DNA from: Bacillus solitudinis
Lineage (GTDB): Bacteria; Bacillota; Bacilli; Bacillales; Bacillaceae_D
Length of the DNA: 64,000 nt
Assembly (NCBI RefSeq): GCF_002797395.1
Contig: NZ_KZ454943.1
Coordinates: forward strand, 4,454,253-4,518,252
Direction: 5' to 3'
Shown here: in pieces, positions 17,891 through 25,839 of the stretch
How the letters are laid out: the number at the start of each line of letters is the position of its first letter
Numbering within the stretch: the stretch's first letter is position 1
Notes under the pieces: model-generated
What the model was told of the DNA's origin: nothing
Databases searched by the model: none
The model's input: only the letters and a program-made list of their open reading frames with translations
Translations under genes and position numbers: made by a program

Positions 17891-18141
17891 TGATTCATCT
17901 CCTTTCTTTATGTTTGTATTACTAGTTTAAAAAAGTGCACCGTATCCTTTCATATTAAACTACTATAATTTAGTAGGAAACCCATTTTTCTATTCAATAT
18001 AAAAAAAGAAAGTTTGTATGGAAGTGGATTATACATAACAAGCAGCATACATGGCGGGGGAAAGAGCACGGTACTTTTCAAACTTAGCTACGTATTAACA
18101 TGAAATACTCTCTTGTTGAGTCACAATTCAAGTGAAAACAA

Positions 18142-18359
18142 ATGGTTTTTTATGGTAAAATTAACGGTAAAGGCGTGAATGAATTAGGCTTATGCAAGAA
18201 TATAGAACTAACTTTCACAGATGATAAGTAGTGGTTTTTGACGATTGAAATCAACTCTATTCTTGACGAGAATAAATCCTTTTCCAATGTTCATGTAAAA
18301 AGGAAAAGAGTTATTATGATGAAAAGAAATCTTCAACGGATAAGGAGAAGACAGCAATG
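18142..18359 (+). pseudogene. Possible broken gene with in-frame stop
   Basis: One frame of 72 codons reads protein-like sequence (KGVNELGLCKNIELTFTDDK, then a TAG at 18229, then WFLTIEINSILDENKSFSNV) up to the start of the next gene. Both halves look coding, so a single nonsense mutation in a small gene is the simplest reading. No family is recognised. The rest of the 17891-18356 gap shows nothing clear. Confidence 0.35.
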
Positions 18360-18707
18360 AAAAGTGAAGTGATACTAGATTTTTGTTTTATGCGAATCCC
18401 AAAAGATGGTTTTAGACAAGAGATTTTAAATCAATTAAATCAAATATTTGGAGATACAATTCATTGGTTTTTAGATGTTTATGAAGAGGCAGATATGGAA
18501 ATTGTCATTGCGGAAATTCGTAGTATGGGGATTTGGAAATCGGAGAAAGAAATTATTTATCATTTGAAAGAGAACGGTACCTCTGACTTTTTGGAATGGC
18601 TCAAAGGTTATCGAATGAAGATATATCCAAAAGAAAAAGGATGCAACAGTGGTACCAATTTAATTGAAAAAATCGAAAAAATATCTAATGAGAGTGCGTT
18701 TCTATGA
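18357..18707 (+). CDS. Hypothetical protein, 116 residues
   Basis: A soluble acidic/aromatic protein beginning MKSEVILDFCFMRIPKDGF, with a predicted alpha/beta middle (HWFLDVYEEADMEIVIAEI) and a Lys-rich end. AAGGAG lies 10 bases before ATG 18357. I do not recognise the family. It sits alone between a probable broken gene and the sigma-B promoter of the DJ-1/PfpI gene. Confidence 0.6.
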   Translation: MKSEVILDFCFMRIPKDGFRQEILNQLNQIFGDTIHWFLDVYEEADMEIVIAEIRSMGIWKSEKEIIYHLKENGTSDFLEWLKGYRMKIYPKEKGCNSGTNLIEKIEKISNESAFL

Positions 18708-18752
18708 TTAACAGATAAGAGTTTCACTTTAAAATAGTATATTTTAGAATAG

Positions 18753-18777
18753 GTTTATCATTTTTCTTACCGGGTAT
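18753..18777 (+). promoter_or_regulatory. Sigma-B (general stress) promoter
   Basis: GTTTAT (18753-18758), a 13-base spacer, then GGGTAT (18772-18777) matches the sigma-B consensus GTTTAA-N12-14-GGGTAT with one mismatch. It lies 35 bases before the start of a DJ-1/PfpI gene whose B. subtilis relative yfkM (general stress protein 18) is sigma-B controlled. Confidence 0.65.
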
Positions 18778-18811
18778 TTTATTACTAGTCTTGTATAGGA
18801 GTGTGATATGC

Positions 18812-19327
18812 ATGAGTAAGAAAATAGCAGTAGTGCTAACAGATTTATTTGAGGATTCTGAGTATACAAAACCAGCACAAGCATTTAAAGATGCTGGCCA
18901 TACTCTTGTAACTATTGAAAAAGAAAAAGGAAAGCAAGTTACAGGGAAGAACAAAGAAGAAACTCTTACAATTGATAAAGGAATTGATGAAGTAAGCGTA
19001 TCTGATTTTGATGCCTTATTTATTCCTGGTGGCTTTTCACCTGATATACTTAGAGCGGATGACCGTTTCGTGGCGTTTACAAAAGAATTTGCAGAGAGCA
19101 AAAAACCCATCATGGCGATTTGTCATGGTCCACAACTTCTTATTACAGCGGAGGTGTTAGAAGGCCGAGATGTGACAGGATTTAAATCGATTCAAGTCGA
19201 CTTAAAAAATGCTGGAGCTAATCTTCATGACAAGGAAGTCGTTGTATGTGGCGGTAATTTAGTAACAAGTCGTAAACCAGACGATATCCCTGCGTTTAAT
19301 GAAGAGTCACTTAAAGTGTTAAGTTAA
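18812..19327 (+). CDS. DJ-1/PfpI-family general stress protein (YfkM/Gsp18-like)
   Basis: A 171-residue cytoplasmic protein of the PfpI class I glutamine-amidotransferase-like fold. It has an N-terminal KKIAVVLTDLFEDSEYTKP, the FIPGGFSPD loop, the nucleophile elbow AICHGPQLL with its Cys, and a C-terminal SRKPDDIPAFNEE. Family members act as deglycases, chaperones or proteases; the activity here is not shown. The frame opens at 18791 but ATG 18812 with AGGAG 10 bases upstream gives the family N-terminus. A sigma-B promoter precedes it. Confidence 0.85.
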   Translation: MSKKIAVVLTDLFEDSEYTKPAQAFKDAGHTLVTIEKEKGKQVTGKNKEETLTIDKGIDEVSVSDFDALFIPGGFSPDILRADDRFVAFTKEFAESKKPIMAICHGPQLLITAEVLEGRDVTGFKSIQVDLKNAGANLHDKEVVVCGGNLVTSRKPDDIPAFNEESLKVLS

Positions 19328-19331
19328 AGAA

Positions 19332-19374
19332 TAGGGTTGTGTCATAAGGGCGGTTTTTACCCTATGACACAACC
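19332..19374 (+). terminator. Terminator hairpin, member of a small hairpin repeat
   Basis: Arms 19332-19349 (AGGGTTGTGTCATAAGGG) and 19358-19374 pair almost fully, followed by TTTTAAT. A diverged copy lies at 19571-19615. Confidence 0.75.
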
Positions 19375-19570
19375 CTTTTAATGATTTTACTAGATTACAT
19401 AGTATGAACTAAATTTAATAGATAAATGAGAGCACCAGTAAAAAAAGAATCCATTTTAACAAAATGAGCAGGCGCGCAACGTGTGGAGCCATTGCTTCTT
19501 CCTCGAATCTGCTAAAAGGGACTTTTTCAGGGGCCTCGGTTTATTATAAGTTTTTCACTAATTTATGAAG

Positions 19571-19615
19571 AAGGTTGTGTCTCAAAAGGTCGGTTTTTCA
19601 CCTTGTGGCACATCC
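19571..19615 (+). repeat. Second, diverged copy of the GTTGTGTC hairpin element
   Basis: AAGGTTGTGTCTCAAAAGGT, CGGTTTTTC and a complementary right arm resemble the terminator at 19332-19374, with several mismatches between arms. Apart from this hairpin, 19376-19922 holds only a 74-codon frame (19671-19895) that lacks a ribosome site, so I see no supported gene there. Confidence 0.45.
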
Positions 19616-19922
19616 GGTTTTGAGTCTATAAAAACCTTTTTTATGAGAAGGTATCCGTTGAAATAATTCAATGACATCAAAAGCATTTGTAAACCTTGAT
19701 ATATTGAGGTTTATTTTTTGTACATATAATAACCATTATGGATACGAGACTAAAAATATCGACAAATCTAAGGTTGGTACAGACAACAAGGCTCTAACAT
19801 GGATATTCACAAGTGAAAATTATGATATTGAAAAGAAAAAGACGCTAAATATTCAAGAGCCCAAACATCCTCGAGGGGAGAGAATACCATGGTAGTGAGT
19901 AATTGAATGAAGGAGGAGAACA

Positions 19923-20168
19923 ATGGATAAGAAAAAGAGCGCTGAGGTATCAAATGCATCTAAAGAAAAAGCAGAAGAAGTAAAGGCTGCTACAAATGAA
20001 TCGGCTAGAAAAGAATTTATTGACCCATGGGAACAACTATTATTTGGTGGAAGAAAAAAAGAGCAACCTCAAGAAACTCAAGATACAGAAAGACAACAAA
20101 CGAAGGTAGAAGGTAATGAGGATAGTGAAAAAAGTGATGGTAAGGAGAAAGGGTTTTCTTGGATATAG
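19923..20168 (+). CDS. Small hydrophilic protein, 81 residues, unknown function
   Basis: A very charged, Lys/Glu/Gln-rich, probably disordered protein with one short ordered-looking segment, EFIDPWEQLLFGG (about residues 36-48). GGAGGAG lies 6 bases before ATG 19923. There is no signal peptide or membrane segment. I do not recognise it; the composition resembles small stress- or spore-associated proteins of Bacilli, but nothing proves this. Confidence 0.6.
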   Translation: MDKKKSAEVSNASKEKAEEVKAATNESARKEFIDPWEQLLFGGRKKEQPQETQDTERQQTKVEGNEDSEKSDGKEKGFSWI

Positions 20169-20219
20169 GGAAAATAGTCAATTAGGTAACTAATTGACTA
20201 CTTTTTATCTTTTGAAGAC

Positions 20220-20858
20220 TTAAACATTTAAAGGAAAATACCCTGATTTTGCTAATTGTTCAGCAATTACGTGATATCCGTTTTCGTTAGGGTGTATTCC
20301 TCCAAACGACAATAGTTTCTTTCCATGCTGTTGAAAGGTTGGATATATGTGGACAATTTTAACACTGCTAGAAGTAAAGGAATCAAGAATATGATTAACT
20401 TGTTGAACCCAATAATCACTATAAGGAAGATGCGGGTAAGGATTATATAATCCAATAATGCGAATGAAATATGAGCATACTGGGGAGTTAGATTTTATAG
20501 CATTTATATCAGCAACGATATTTTTGAAATTACCATATAGCAGATGGAGTGAGTTTCGGAGAAAACGGTTGTCATTTGATTTACTATAAGCACGATATGC
20601 TTGTAGTAAATCGTTTCCTCCAATTGTAATAGTAATGATATTGGCTTGCTCAATTCCTCTTCGTACATACTCATTTTTAAGGATTTTTAATAACTCATTT
20701 GACGTTAGACCTTTTCTAGCAAATTTGTTTGTGTTTACAGGGACGTTGAGAGTAGTTTCAGTCATCTGATCGTACCTTTGAACAAAACCTGCTGAGAAGG
20801 AAGCTCCAATTCCTTCAGTTAATGAATCACCTATAGCGGTATACGTTATATGATTCAG
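20220..20858 (-). CDS. SGNH/GDSL hydrolase, apparent CTG start
   Basis: A 212-residue esterase-like protein with GDSLTEG (Ser nucleophile at about residue 12), IGGNDLL (oxyanion Asn) and GGIHPNENGYH (catalytic His). The first canonical start in frame (20765) would cut off the catalytic GDSL block. Upstream the same frame continues through the block to an in-frame TAG, with GGGAGGAGG and then CTG 7 bases later at 20856-20858 and no ATG/GTG/TTG between. So translation probably starts at CTG, or the start codon has been lost by mutation. The frame is otherwise intact. Cytoplasmic; substrate unknown. Confidence 0.7.
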   Translation of the reverse strand: MNHITYTAIGDSLTEGIGASFSAGFVQRYDQMTETTLNVPVNTNKFARKGLTSNELLKILKNEYVRRGIEQANIITITIGGNDLLQAYRAYSKSNDNRFLRNSLHLLYGNFKNIVADINAIKSNSPVCSYFIRIIGLYNPYPHLPYSDYWVQQVNHILDSFTSSSVKIVHIYPTFQQHGKKLLSFGGIHPNENGYHVIAEQLAKSGYFPLNV

Positions 20859-21085
20859 CGCTTTTCCTCCTCCCTAGAAAATTAGCTCTTATTAATATAT
20901 GAAAAAGGTTAGTTCAAAGTGCAGGCCAGAAACCAGAGTAAAATATGGAAAATACAGAGAAAAAATCGAGGAACTATAATCTATCCAATCGTATTTGAGT
21001 TAGCAGGTAACATAATAGAGAATCGACAGTAAAGAAGCAAAGTTAAGTTACCTGTACTAAGAATATTTACTCACAAATAATATAA

Positions 21086-21123
21086 AAAAAGGATTGCCTA
21101 GATGACTTGGGGCAATCCTTTTT
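21086..21123 (-). terminator. Terminator of the DUF350 gene cluster
   Basis: A 13-bp inverted repeat (21086-21098 and 21111-21123) just past the DUF350 stop, giving a T-run on the minus strand. Confidence 0.8.
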
Positions 21124-21129
21124 GATTAC

Positions 21130-21516
21130 TTAATAAGTCAAGCATCCTGCTACCAGTAATCCTACTGCAATAGATAATAGTAAAAGAAAGATACCTACAG
21201 CTTGATTATCTTCATCAATAGCTTTCGTGATGTTGAATTTCGGGGTTAAGAGCTCTGCAAGATAAAAGACAACAATTTGAGCAACAATCCCAATCGAACC
21301 CCAAATTAGTAAATCCATAAGATTAAGAGAGTGAGCAGACGTAGAATAAAGAACTAGACCTAACCCGACTAAGCGACCACCAAGGACATAAGCACTTGCC
21401 TTATTTCCTTTAGCGATTAAAGTGAATTCTTTATTTTTTGTCGTTAACTCCATAAGAAACAATCCAACAATAAGCAACCCAACATTAACACCTAAATAAA
21501 GTAAAAAGTTTATCAT
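21130..21516 (-). CDS. DUF350 membrane protein (YjfL-like)
   Basis: A 128-residue protein with four hydrophobic segments and the DUF350 pattern (NKASAYVLGGRLVGLGLVLYS, then DLLIWGSIGIVAQIVVFYLAE). Function unknown. It is the last of three same-strand genes: lipoprotein, glutathionylspermidine-synthase-like ligase, DUF350. The same trio occurs in E. coli as the yjfL/yjfM/yjfC and ygiB/ygiC sets, so they probably work together at the membrane. AGGAGG precedes ATG 21516. Confidence 0.83.
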   Translation of the reverse strand: MINFLLYLGVNVGLLIVGLFLMELTTKNKEFTLIAKGNKASAYVLGGRLVGLGLVLYSTSAHSLNLMDLLIWGSIGIVAQIVVFYLAELLTPKFNITKAIDEDNQAVGIFLLLLSIAVGLLVAGCLTY

Positions 21517-21540
21517 TCATAATCCTCCTAAGTTTAAAGT

Positions 21541-22773
21541 TTATTTAAAACCAATAGGTAAGAAGTAAGATTCATTACCTGTAATTTTTTCACCAGCACG
21601 AACACCAATCGCACTCGGTTGACCCGCAAGGAGAAAAGAACCAAACATATATGATAATTTTTCTAATCCTTTTTCGGTCTCTAGTGTAACGGTAGGTAAG
21701 CTTACATATTTTTGATAAATTGGTAATTCATCTTCATAAGTTTGCATCGTGTTTTTTTCAATAGTTTGAGAATCGTGATGAATCGTGATGGTATCTCCTT
21801 CTCTTCCAAAGGATGGTTTTTTTACAAAAGGCATTCTACCAATAAAAGGTCCAGCATCTAAGTATGTAGGTAACATGTATTGATAAATTGATTTCTGTTC
21901 ATCTTTTGTATAAAAAGAGCCTTCTTCAGCTAACCCCCAAATCAAAGCCTGTATCGCTTTTGATTGAAGTAAAAACGATGAGATAGGGTTTAATATTACT
22001 AGTTTTTTTCTCTTCACTAAATGAAGTAATTGAATTCCTACCTTATCCTTCGATGCTTCATCTACATCATTAATTAAATGTTCTAAAGGATAGGTTTGCC
22101 GATAAAGCACATCAATTACATTACCGCTTGGATCTATAAGGGAGTCCTTTGTGATTTGTAATTCAGATAGGGGAATCAGCTGGCACGGAACTTTCGCACA
22201 AGAAGCTAAGTACACAGTAGTATTCCAATCTTCTTGATGATCGTTATGAGCTGTAAAAACAATGTTGGGCGTATGTTTAATATCCTTTATGCTTTCTGTA
22301 ATAGCCTTATTTAATACAGCAGATAATTGCTTTTCATAGTTTTGATTTGGTTCTTCAAATCCAAAATGTTTCGATACATGGCCGTTTATTTTAAAACATT
22401 CCATGATGAAGGTAGGTGTATCAGAATTCAACTCTAAAAGTTTAAGCCCTTCATTAGTAGAAACAAAATCAAACCGAGAAATAATTGATTCAGGTAACAG
22501 TGATTTAAACCGTAAGAAAGGGACGCTTTCTTTTGGAAAACCAAGTTCAATTAAGGTCTTGTCTGGTAGCTGCCGCAGTAAAGTAGAGGTTTTAAAAAAG
22601 ATATCACCCATCTTTTTTGTAGCGATTCGTATTTCTTGTATGAGTTCTTTTTCAACTTCTAATAGATGATACAAACTATACTCACCGTTAAGATCGTACC
22701 AAAACTCTTGAAATTGGGAGTAAAATTCTAATCTATTACGCTTGTATAATGTCCTGTTCGTTAACATCTCCAC
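21541..22773 (-). CDS. Glutathionylspermidine synthase-like ATP-grasp ligase (YjfC/YgiC type)
   Basis: A 410-residue protein of the C-terminal GspS family: a pre-ATP-grasp region with RFDFVSTNEGLKLLELNSDTPT and an ATP-grasp part with KPSFGREGDTITI and a C-terminal GVRAGEKITGNESYFLPIGF. The usual amidase half of true GspS is absent, and Bacilli are not expected to make glutathionylspermidine, so it is better seen as an amide ligase with an unknown acceptor. The start appears to be GTG 22773 (GGAGG 7 bases upstream). It begins 3 bases after the lipoprotein stop, so the genes are co-transcribed. Confidence 0.82.
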   Translation of the reverse strand: MEMLTNRTLYKRNRLEFYSQFQEFWYDLNGEYSLYHLLEVEKELIQEIRIATKKMGDIFFKTSTLLRQLPDKTLIELGFPKESVPFLRFKSLLPESIISRFDFVSTNEGLKLLELNSDTPTFIMECFKINGHVSKHFGFEEPNQNYEKQLSAVLNKAITESIKDIKHTPNIVFTAHNDHQEDWNTTVYLASCAKVPCQLIPLSELQITKDSLIDPSGNVIDVLYRQTYPLEHLINDVDEASKDKVGIQLLHLVKRKKLVILNPISSFLLQSKAIQALIWGLAEEGSFYTKDEQKSIYQYMLPTYLDAGPFIGRMPFVKKPSFGREGDTITIHHDSQTIEKNTMQTYEDELPIYQKYVSLPTVTLETEKGLEKLSYMFGSFLLAGQPSAIGVRAGEKITGNESYFLPIGFK

Positions 22774-22776
22774 ACT

Positions 22777-23115
22777 TTAACCTCCGAAACCACCTGTTGT
22801 TCCTGAACCAAATCCACTCTTTGAAGTAGCATTTTTGTAAGTAGATGATGATTTATATTGGCTGTACGCAGAGCTTTTTACCAAACTTGATTTACTTTTG
22901 TAGCGTTTTCCATGTAAAAAATAATGACCATAGTAATCAGAATCGTCGTCATCACATTCCCAAACCCCTAAATCTCCATCAAATTCCCAATCGGAGCAAT
23001 CATCTGTGTCAGGTTGTTCAGGTAAGGATGCCTGAGTACCGCATCCTGTTAAAGTTAGGGATAAAATAGTAGCACTGGCCCCAGCAATTAACCTTTTTGT
23101 CTTTTTGGATTCCAT
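22777..23115 (-). CDS. Lipoprotein, DUF1190/UPF0441-like
   Basis: A 112-residue protein with a lipoprotein signal (LSLTLTGC, lipidated Cys about residue 25). A mature Asp-rich part has paired Cys residues (DDCSDWEF...WECDDDD), and the Ser/Lys/Gly tail ends SGFGSGTTGGFGG. The position before the GspS-like ligase and the Gly-rich end match the DUF1190 (YgiB/YjfM) partner in other bacteria. The Gly-rich tail could be the ligase substrate; that is inference. AAGGAGG precedes ATG 23115. Confidence 0.7.
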   Translation of the reverse strand: MESKKTKRLIAGASATILSLTLTGCGTQASLPEQPDTDDCSDWEFDGDLGVWECDDDDSDYYGHYFLHGKRYKSKSSLVKSSAYSQYKSSSTYKNATSKSGFGSGTTGGFGG

Positions 23116-23246
23116 GTTTCTCCTCCTTATCTCTTTTCATACACTTAGTTTAACAAATATAGTAAACTGATAGATAGCACAGAAAAGTTTTTTTTCGAAA
23201 AATACCGAAATCCCAGTAGCTGAAAGAGAAGAGGGTAGATAGAATA

Positions 23247-23708
23247 ATGAAATTAGAATATCGATTAGATAGTAAAGAAGAAGATTATCCAGCCCTTTGG
23301 CTTTACGATAACTTATCTGTAAGTGAACTGGTCTCTAGGATGACATGCGAATATTTTGTTATCGAAGGAAATACCTATCATGTGATCATGACTGCAAAGG
23401 AACCCGAGAACCTGACTGTCATTTACGTAAAAAGAGAAGAATTCAAAAATAATAGCGGGGATTTTAAATACGATTTAATCGGTTTCGAATATAAAGAAGT
23501 TATCGAAAAAGATAATTATCAATTAATACAAACGAAAGAACTTGAATCGCATGATGAAGCATTACTGACCTTACATTGCGATGCGGTATATTTAGAAAAA
23601 GATGGTTCACTAAAGGAATTTAAAGTGGATAGCAGAGAAATTGATGAAGATCGTAAATGTTACGTTTATTATGGGACATTTTCAAATATGGTTTTAGCGT
23701 ATGAGTAA
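23247..23708 (+). CDS. Hypothetical protein, 153 residues
   Basis: A soluble, acidic, beta-rich-looking protein (MKLEYRLDSKEEDYPALWLY ... YVYYGTFSNMVLAYE) transcribed away from the lipoprotein/ligase cluster. GAGGGTAG lies before ATG 23247. There is no signal peptide or known motif. Homologues seem to be small uncharacterised Bacillus proteins; I cannot name a family. Confidence 0.6.
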   Translation: MKLEYRLDSKEEDYPALWLYDNLSVSELVSRMTCEYFVIEGNTYHVIMTAKEPENLTVIYVKREEFKNNSGDFKYDLIGFEYKEVIEKDNYQLIQTKELESHDEALLTLHCDAVYLEKDGSLKEFKVDSREIDEDRKCYVYYGTFSNMVLAYE

Positions 23709-23839
23709 AAAACAATAAAGACCTAGCTATAAATACCGAGAACCCCACATTCAGTTGTGATGAAGAACCTCTTTGAACGTATGTCATGTTGACAGAGGAA
23801 ATTACAATATATTTGTAAAATTAGACAACTAATTTAGGA

Positions 23840-23873
23840 GAAAACGTCAAGCTTTTATAAGCTTGGCGTTTTC
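23840..23873 (+). terminator. Hairpin terminator in the 23709-24241 gap
   Basis: A 15-bp inverted repeat with one wobble pair (23840-23854 and 23859-23873, loop TTAT), followed by TAATT. I see no gene in the rest of the gap; a 97-codon minus-strand frame there has no ribosome site and reads through this hairpin. Confidence 0.65.
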
Positions 23874-24241
23874 TAATTAAAACGCAAATTAAAATAGGAA
23901 ATACAATTATGTAGATTACACATTGGAGATTATAAAGCTGAGTTAACGGATAGTGGAGGAGGAATAATTGGTTGATCCGTGGTAGTAGTCTAGCGAATCC
24001 TTCTTCATTATTTTCGAAAGAAAGAGGATTACTGACCAAACTACAACAGTAATTTATAGCTCGATCGACGTGGACGTGTTGGGCGATTGAATGAGATTGT
24101 CCTGTCCCCTTCAACCAATTATAGTCGTAAGACCTTGGCCCAACATTTGGAGTATAAATTTAGTGATTTTTGTGGACACTAAAATAAGTAACCTTAATTG
24201 AGTAGTAATTAGGAAAAGTCGGTCGTCAAGGGGTAATTCTA

Positions 24242-25798
24242 ATGAAGGATTTAGTAGGACTCAAAAAAAAACATAACAAGCATACATCTTCACACTTTAA
24301 TATCCCTGAAAAGAAATTAGAATCAGAGAATAATCAAATTTCCCAAGATATAGATGAAAATTTTCGTCAATTGAAAGAGATTTTTTCTAACTGTTATGAT
24401 CTCACTTTTTATTCATGGGGTTATGGACCTGAACTTTCGCATAAGGCATTTTCTGTTTATTTTGAATCCCTTACATTGGATAAAACGATAAATTATATGA
24501 AATACTCCATGCAGGATTTATTGGATCGTGAAGTAGGGCCTGCAACATCAATTGAACCTGAACATGTCATTTCCTTTTTTGATAATAACGGAGTTTCCGC
24601 TAAAAATGCTCGAGTACTAACAGATTTCAATCAAGTAATCAGTAATATCTTAAAGGGACATGTCGTTATCTTTTTCGATATGTGGGATCAGACACTCAGT
24701 TATGATGCATCTTCGGTTGAATCAAGGCAGGTTAGCGAACCTATAGCAGAATCAGTGGTTCAAGGTCCTCGTGAAGGAACCGTGGAGAATTTATATAAAA
24801 ACATCGGTTTGATTCGGACTAGGTTAAAAAACCAAAATTTAAAGTTTGAAGTAATAAAATCAGGTGGAAAAGCACAAACAGAAGTTGCTTATAGTTTTTT
24901 CGAAGGTGCTGTAGATCCAGCGACTCTGTCTGAATTTAAAAAGCGAATATCTCAGGTAGAAAAAGTAGAGATATTGGAAACCTCCTATGTCGAGGAATGG
25001 ATAGAAGATTCGACCTATTCTCCTTTTCCGCAACATCGTTATTCAGAACGACCAGACGTCGCTGTTTCCGCATTATTAGAGGGGAAGATTATCGTTTTAG
25101 TACAGGGGACGGGTTCTATTTTAATTTGTCCGGGACTGTTTGTTGAGTTTTTCCAATCAAGTGAAGATTATTATCAACGAACAGTTATTTCAACATTAAT
25201 TCGTCTATTAAGAATTATGGCGTTTTTTATTTCTTTAAATTTGACAGGTATTTATATTTCTTTATCAACCTTTCATCCTGAATTAATTCCTACTGTTCTC
25301 TTACTGGCAATTATTGATTCGCGTGAAGGAATACCATTTCCCACAGTTGTGGAAGCACTTGTCATGCAATTTTTCTTCGAATTACTTCGCGAAGCTGGAA
25401 TTCGACTACCAAGACCAGTCGGATCAGCAGTAAGTATTGTTGGGGCGCTTGTCATTGGTGAAGCTGCCATTACTGCTGGAATTGCCTCTCCGATTATAGT
25501 TGTAATCGTTGCATTGACTGGAATCGCATCGTTTGCGATTCCTCAATATACGATCGCAATTCCGTTACGTATTATACAATTCCCTCTTATGATTATGGCA
25601 GCTTCAATGGGTTTGTTCGGAATGATGATAGGACTCATTTGGTTGATGTTACATTTGACAAATCTGCGTACGTTGGGTCAGCCCTATTTAGCTCCTCTAG
25701 CTCCTATGCGACCAAGACAACTAATGGATGTTTTTGTTCGTGCTCCTTTAAAGACTTTGTTTCGCTCGCCACGAAGTCGGTACTCACATAAACAGTAA
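24242..25798 (+). CDS. Spore germination receptor A subunit (GerA family)
   Basis: A 518-residue GerA-type A subunit: a long hydrophilic N-terminal domain (about 1-300, with DPATLSEFKKRISQVEK), then four to five membrane segments in the C-terminal part (about 310-480), including SREGIPFPTVVEALVMQFFFEL and RLPRPVGSAVSIVGALVIGEAA. GerA receptors in the inner spore membrane sense amino acids or sugars and start germination. First of four genes A-C-D-B. ATG 24242 follows AAGGGG. The nutrient cannot be read from the sequence. Confidence 0.92.
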   Translation: MKDLVGLKKKHNKHTSSHFNIPEKKLESENNQISQDIDENFRQLKEIFSNCYDLTFYSWGYGPELSHKAFSVYFESLTLDKTINYMKYSMQDLLDREVGPATSIEPEHVISFFDNNGVSAKNARVLTDFNQVISNILKGHVVIFFDMWDQTLSYDASSVESRQVSEPIAESVVQGPREGTVENLYKNIGLIRTRLKNQNLKFEVIKSGGKAQTEVAYSFFEGAVDPATLSEFKKRISQVEKVEILETSYVEEWIEDSTYSPFPQHRYSERPDVAVSALLEGKIIVLVQGTGSILICPGLFVEFFQSSEDYYQRTVISTLIRLLRIMAFFISLNLTGIYISLSTFHPELIPTVLLLAIIDSREGIPFPTVVEALVMQFFFELLREAGIRLPRPVGSAVSIVGALVIGEAAITAGIASPIIVVIVALTGIASFAIPQYTIAIPLRIIQFPLMIMAASMGLFGMMIGLIWLMLHLTNLRTLGQPYLAPLAPMRPRQLMDVFVRAPLKTLFRSPRSRYSHKQ

Positions 25799-25839
25799 GA
25801 GAGCATTCTACCTAGGAGAAAGGAGAGTGTATTGACAGG

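Noticed and set aside
19671-19895. 74-codon frame ending before the hydrophilic 81-residue gene
   Set aside because: No ribosome site before its ATG and low-information composition; not enough to call a gene.
23821-24114. 97-codon minus-strand frame in the gap before the ger operon
   Set aside because: It includes a terminator stem-loop and lacks a ribosome site.
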